Source of the DNA: Ferruginibacter sp.
GTDB taxonomy: Bacteria > Bacteroidota > Bacteroidia > Chitinophagales > Chitinophagaceae
Length of the DNA: 64,000 nucleotides
Reading direction: 5' to 3'
NCBI GenBank assembly: GCA_013141435.1
Contig: JABFQZ010000001.1
Span: 1 to 64,000, forward strand
Below the pieces are notes generated by a model, which saw nothing but the letters and a program-made list of their open reading frames with translations, was not told where the DNA came from and ran no database searches. Positions 60,353 to 64,000 of this stretch are shown here, in pieces. The position numbers and the translations under genes are program-made. Every line of letters begins with the position of its first letter. The first letter of the stretch is position 1.

Positions 60353-62794
60353 TTATTTAGAAACTTTATTAATATACTCTTCTACCTCTGCACCTTTAGC
60401 TTTTGTAATTTTTGCAAATGCGGTTTTAAATAATGGGCTTACCATTTCTCTAAAATTTTGTGGAATTGCATTTCTAAAACTTACCATTGCATCAATACCT
60501 TTTTTAATTTTATTTATATCATTTAACTTGGCAAGGTATTCAGCAAATTTTGGAGTCATTGTTACTTTTTCTTGCGATAAGGGAGCATCGCTATACATTT
60601 TACTAATAAAATCAAAATCTGTTTCTGTTCCTTTATTTATTAATATATCGCTTACTACATTTCCTAAAGCACCTTTAGCATCGCTGCTTAGTTTTTTTGC
60701 AACAGTATAAGCATTTGCTTCATCTAATGCTATCAATCCTTTTAATGCAGCAGCAGCAACACTATACGACGAATCATTTACAGCATTTTGATAAATATTC
60801 AAGTATTTTGTATCTCCATTTTTTACCAAATAATTTATGGCAGCAGCTTTTACTTTTTTATTGCTATTTTTTGTAAGAGCTTCTATTTGATCCAATACAT
60901 TTTTATCGGCTTTATAAGGCGATGTAGCAAGTTTTTGTATAGTTAATACTTTTAAGCCAGCATATTTATCAGCCAATCCAAGCGCTAGTTCTGGCATTGT
61001 TTTTTTAGCAAAAAAGTCTATGGCTTCTTTTCTATCTATATAGTTTTTTGCATTTTTAAATTGTGCAGTATAATTTTCTTCTGTTTTATTATCTGTTTTT
61101 TCGCAAAGCAAAAGTTTATCAGCATCTACATTTATTAAAGTAGGTTTTGTGGTATAGTCAAAATAAAATGTATCAATTTTATTTTCTACAACAACATTAT
61201 ACCTTTTTTTATCTGTACCATTATATATATCTACTGCTAGTGGTAATTTGAAAACCTTATCAGTTTTTTGTGTTTGTTCTATTATTACTGAGGCTTTGCC
61301 AGCAGCATCGTTGTACAAATAATCTATTTTTAACTTTGGGTGTCCATTACCATAATACCATTGGTTCCAAAACCAATTCATATCTTTTCCAGTAGTTTCT
61401 TCAAATGCCAAGCGTAATTGCCCTGCTTCGCCAGCTTTAAATTTATTAGTAGTTAAATAATTATTCAACGATTTAAAGAATGCGTCATCACCTACATAAT
61501 TGCGCAGCATGTTTAGTATTCTTCCTCCTTTATTATAGCTTACTCCATCAAACATATCTTCCTTGTCGGCATAATGAAAACGCACCAAATCCTTTGTTTG
61601 TCCACCGCTTGCTATATAGCCTTGCATATCTTCCAAATTATGTTCGTATGCAGCATCGCTACCATATTTATATTCGTTCCAAAGGTATTCGCTGTAGTTT
61701 GCAAAACTTTCATTTACTGTAAGGTGGCTCCAGCTTTCGGCAGTTACTAAATCGCCAAACCATTGGTGAAATAATTCGTGTGCTATTGTTTCTTCCCAAG
61801 CATTACCATCTGCTAGTTGGCGATTGTTTTGATAAGCACTTTCTTGATGCAAAGTAGCAGTAGTGTTTTCCATAGCTCCGCTAACATAATCTCTTCCTAC
61901 TATTTGTGCATATTTTGCCCAAGGAAAATCTACGCCTAACTTCTCAGAAAAGAATTTTATCATTTCTGGTGTATTTCCAAAAACTTTACGAGCATATTGC
62001 TCCTGACTTTTTTCGGTATAATAACTTACTTCTTTGCCTTTGTAGCTATCTTTTGTAATTGCAAAATCGCCAACAGCCATAAAAAATAAATATGGAGCAT
62101 GTGGTAAATCCATTTTCCAATTATCGGTACGTGTACCATCAGTATTTACTTTTTTGCTAACCAATAAGCCATTGCTAAGAGTAACGTATTTATTTGGCAC
62201 AGTCATGGCTATTTCTTGTGTGCTTTTTTGGTTTGGTTTATCTATAGTTACCATCCACACACTGTTTGCTTCTGTTTCGCCTTGTGTCCATATTTGTGTT
62301 GCTTTATCTTTTTCTTCGCCTTTTGGGTTTATAAAGTACAAGCCTTTTGCATCAGTTATGGCTTCGCTACCTTCTACTTCAATTTCGTTTGGTTTGCTAA
62401 TATAATCAAAATACAAAGTGTATTTTTCATCGCCTATATAACTTTTATCTAATTTTATGTTTATCTGGTTTCCATCGTACTTATATTTAAGTGGTAGCTT
62501 TGTAGCACCTTTTATAATTGCAACTTCTTTCAGCTCCATACCTTTTGCATCTAACAACACACTATCGGTGGTATAAAAATGTGGTTTAAGGGTCAACCAT
62601 TCTTTACCATACATAAAAGCTTTGTTGTAATCAAAACGTACTTCTAGCTTAGTATGTACAATTTCATTGGTTTTAGGATAACTCTCTCTTAAAAGTTTTT
62701 TCCAAGAAGTGTCTTTTGCCACTTCAGAATGAGCTTGTGCAAAAATGGCTAATGGTAAACCAAACAATAAAATTGGTATTAAAAATCGTTTCAT
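60353..62794 (-). CDS. M1 family aminopeptidase
   Basis: Zinc metallopeptidase removing N-terminal residues. 813 aa with a signal peptide (MKRFLIPILLFGLPLAIFAQ), so exported. N-terminal beta domain, the substrate motif in VSGAMENTTATLHQ (GAMEN), zinc motif HELFHQWFGDLV at about 339-350 with the distal glutamate in VNESFANYSEYLW 18 residues later, and the catalytic tyrosine region SYNKGGRILNMLRNYVGDD. The C-terminal third contains HEAT-like helical repeats. Complete. Converges with cmk. Confidence 0.95.
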   Translation of the reverse strand: MKRFLIPILLFGLPLAIFAQAHSEVAKDTSWKKLLRESYPKTNEIVHTKLEVRFDYNKAFMYGKEWLTLKPHFYTTDSVLLDAKGMELKEVAIIKGATKLPLKYKYDGNQINIKLDKSYIGDEKYTLYFDYISKPNEIEVEGSEAITDAKGLYFINPKGEEKDKATQIWTQGETEANSVWMVTIDKPNQKSTQEIAMTVPNKYVTLSNGLLVSKKVNTDGTRTDNWKMDLPHAPYLFFMAVGDFAITKDSYKGKEVSYYTEKSQEQYARKVFGNTPEMIKFFSEKLGVDFPWAKYAQIVGRDYVSGAMENTTATLHQESAYQNNRQLADGNAWEETIAHELFHQWFGDLVTAESWSHLTVNESFANYSEYLWNEYKYGSDAAYEHNLEDMQGYIASGGQTKDLVRFHYADKEDMFDGVSYNKGGRILNMLRNYVGDDAFFKSLNNYLTTNKFKAGEAGQLRLAFEETTGKDMNWFWNQWYYGNGHPKLKIDYLYNDAAGKASVIIEQTQKTDKVFKLPLAVDIYNGTDKKRYNVVVENKIDTFYFDYTTKPTLINVDADKLLLCEKTDNKTEENYTAQFKNAKNYIDRKEAIDFFAKKTMPELALGLADKYAGLKVLTIQKLATSPYKADKNVLDQIEALTKNSNKKVKAAAINYLVKNGDTKYLNIYQNAVNDSSYSVAAAALKGLIALDEANAYTVAKKLSSDAKGALGNVVSDILINKGTETDFDFISKMYSDAPLSQEKVTMTPKFAEYLAKLNDINKIKKGIDAMVSFRNAIPQNFREMVSPLFKTAFAKITKAKGAEVEEYINKVSK

Positions 62795-62883
62795 ATTTAT
62801 TTTTTTGCAAAGTAAATGTTTCTTTTGCTAAGTTTTCTACAATTTTTACAAACGGTAAATAGCTCAATTGAATTAATATTATC

Positions 62884-62891
62884 TAAATTTG
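62884..62891 (+). promoter_or_regulatory. -7 box (TAAATTTG) for the DUF4476 gene
   Basis: TAnnTTTG match 18 bases before the ATG at 62910. The upstream ATG at 62889 overlaps it, so the later start is preferred. Confidence 0.5.
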
Positions 62892-62909
62892 TATCAAAAT
62901 TATACCTAC

Positions 62910-63980
62910 ATGAAAGCGTACCTACAAATAATTATTTTCTTACTATTCTGCACATTGGCAAATGCGCAAAAAAATTATTTTATATATATTCAAACCGAAA
63001 ATAAACAACCATTTTATGTAAAAATTAAGGATAAAGTTTTAAGTTCTTCTTCGGCAGGCTATTTGGTTATTTCAAAATTAAACGAAGGCAATATTACTTT
63101 TAATATTGGTTTTCCTAAAGATCAATGGGTACAACAAACTTTTTACTTAAATATTGAAAATAATGATGCAGGTTATTTGCTAAAAAATTTTGGAGATAAA
63201 GGATGGGGATTATACAATTTGCAAAATATGAGTCTTGCTATGAATGGAGTAAAAGCAATTACAAAGCCACAAACACAATCCGAAAATGATGATGCATTTG
63301 CAAATACACTTGCAGCAGCTACTAATACAGATGTAAAAGTAACTAAAGTAGAAAAAGTAGAGCCTGTTGCAAAAAAAATAGAAACAGAAAATGTTGCCCC
63401 AAAAAAAGAAGTAGTAATAACAAATAAAATTGAGAAAGTACAAACAAATACTAGCAAAGATGGTACAGATATTATGTATAAAATAATTACCAATAATAAA
63501 GCAGAAACTGTAAATGTATTTATACCAAATGAAAGTATTTTTAAGCCAGAAGTTGAAAAAAATGAGCAGCCTTTAAAAGCAGTAGCACCACAAAAAGAAA
63601 AGTTTTTAGATATAGAATTGCAAAACCCAAATGCTAATACTACCGAATCGAAATTGGAAAAACCGGTTGCAATAACAAATTCTGACTGTAAAGGTATAGT
63701 AGCTTCGGCTGATGATTTTTTTAAAACCAGAAAAAAAATGGTGGAGGAAGACAATGAAGATGCAATGCTTGATGTAGCTCGAAAAATATTTAGAGCAAAA
63801 TGTTATTCGGTAGAGCAAATTAAAAATTTGAGTGTTTTGTTTTTAACCGATGTAGGCAAATATAATTTTTTTGATGCCGCTTATGCGTTTACTTACGATA
63901 CACAAAATTTTGCAACCTTGCAATCATTACTAAAAGACGACTATTTTATTAATAGATTTAAAGCACTTATTCGCAAATAA
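62910..63980 (+). CDS. Exported DUF4476 domain protein
   Basis: 356 aa from ATG 62910. Signal peptide MKAYLQIIIFLLFCTLANAQ. N-terminal domain (about 20-115) with FIYIQTENKQPFYVKIKDKVLSSSSAGYLVISKL and DQWVQQTFYLNIENNDAGYLLKNFGDKGWGLYNL, then a long low-complexity linker rich in Lys, Glu, Val, Thr (about 120-255). The C-terminal DUF4476 domain reads CKGIVASADDFFKTRKKM, AMLDVARKIFRAKCYSVEQIKNLSVLFLTD and KYNFFDAAYAFTYDTQNFATL. Role unknown. The gene ends 20 bases before the window's end. Confidence 0.88.
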   Translation: MKAYLQIIIFLLFCTLANAQKNYFIYIQTENKQPFYVKIKDKVLSSSSAGYLVISKLNEGNITFNIGFPKDQWVQQTFYLNIENNDAGYLLKNFGDKGWGLYNLQNMSLAMNGVKAITKPQTQSENDDAFANTLAAATNTDVKVTKVEKVEPVAKKIETENVAPKKEVVITNKIEKVQTNTSKDGTDIMYKIITNNKAETVNVFIPNESIFKPEVEKNEQPLKAVAPQKEKFLDIELQNPNANTTESKLEKPVAITNSDCKGIVASADDFFKTRKKMVEEDNEDAMLDVARKIFRAKCYSVEQIKNLSVLFLTDVGKYNFFDAAYAFTYDTQNFATLQSLLKDDYFINRFKALIRK

Positions 63981-64000
63981 AAATGGTACGATATTTTTTG

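Noticed and set aside
63173-63754. 193-codon minus-strand frame
   Set aside because: Lies wholly inside the DUF4476 gene; arises from the Lys/Glu/Val/Thr-rich linker.

Overview
The window is AT-rich (about one third G+C by eye) and reads as chromosomal DNA of a member of the Bacteroidetes, most likely close to Chitinophagaceae. Reasons: futalosine-route menaquinone genes (mqnB-mqnD), DUF1501/DUF1800 proteins, a gliding-motility-type C-terminal domain, a DUF4476 protein, the ftsX-DUF3098-uppP cluster, the pheT-coiled coil-zapA cluster, a PafA-type phosphatase, and a recurring TAnnTTTG promoter box directly upstream of genes instead of Shine-Dalgarno sites. Family names rest on sequence motifs read by eye; no database search was possible.

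Layout. 1-5.1 kb: decayed IS630-type transposase pieces, one split by a complete IS256-like element (24-bp imperfect ends, 8-bp target duplication), flanking a large hybrid histidine kinase. 5.3-6.8 kb: mqnB and mqnD. 6.8-8.0 kb: DUF1501 protein. 8.3-11.7 kb: three-subunit proton-translocating transhydrogenase, with a broken four-helix-bundle gene between the two alpha subunits. 11.7-13.8 kb: IS66 remnant, then an OmpA protein with calcium-binding TSP3 repeats. 14.0-15.0 kb: tRNA-Arg and a HigB-HigA toxin-antitoxin pair with a palindromic operator. 15.3-24.5 kb: PafA phosphatase, nucleotidyltransferase, PLP deaminase-like enzyme, LipB, tRNA-Lys, SDR, SAM hydrolase and gamma-glutamyltransferase. 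24.8-28.9 kb: divergent hsp20/bacilliredoxin pair, lgt, yajQ, a lipoprotein and ribosomal protein L31 type B. 28.9-30.6 kb: a graveyard (IS982 remnant, broken toxin-antitoxin pair). 30.6-34.4 kb: aroQ, then a sensory cassette (anchored Cys-rich protein, membrane protein, NarX-type kinase, frameshifted response regulator). 34.4-43.5 kb: proline dehydrogenase, leuS, ftsX-DUF3098-uppP, MFS transporter, MBL hydrolase. 43.6-47.3 kb: collagen-like lipoprotein, di-heme peroxidase, polysaccharide flippase. 47.3-50.6 kb: structured intergenic region, zapA, coiled-coil gene, pheT. 51.2-55.8 kb: dnaB, rsmE, pepT, methyltransferase. 55.8-64 kb: DUF1800 protein, small cytochrome c, serS, cmk, M1 aminopeptidase, DUF4476 protein.

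Most of the window is housekeeping (three aminoacyl-tRNA synthetase genes, replication, lipoprotein and cell-wall lipid metabolism, division). No phage, CRISPR array or known defence island was seen. The least explained parts are the sensory cassette at 31.6-34.4 kb, a short repeated reading frame encoding DEMCDA(N/T)EAKS at 12.1 and 38.7 kb, a diverged repeat shared by 31.3 and 59.4 kb, a paired operator at the hsp20 promoter, and a strongly structured intergenic segment beside zapA. Several genes carry lesions in homopolymer A runs; these could be real decay, slippage or sequencing error.
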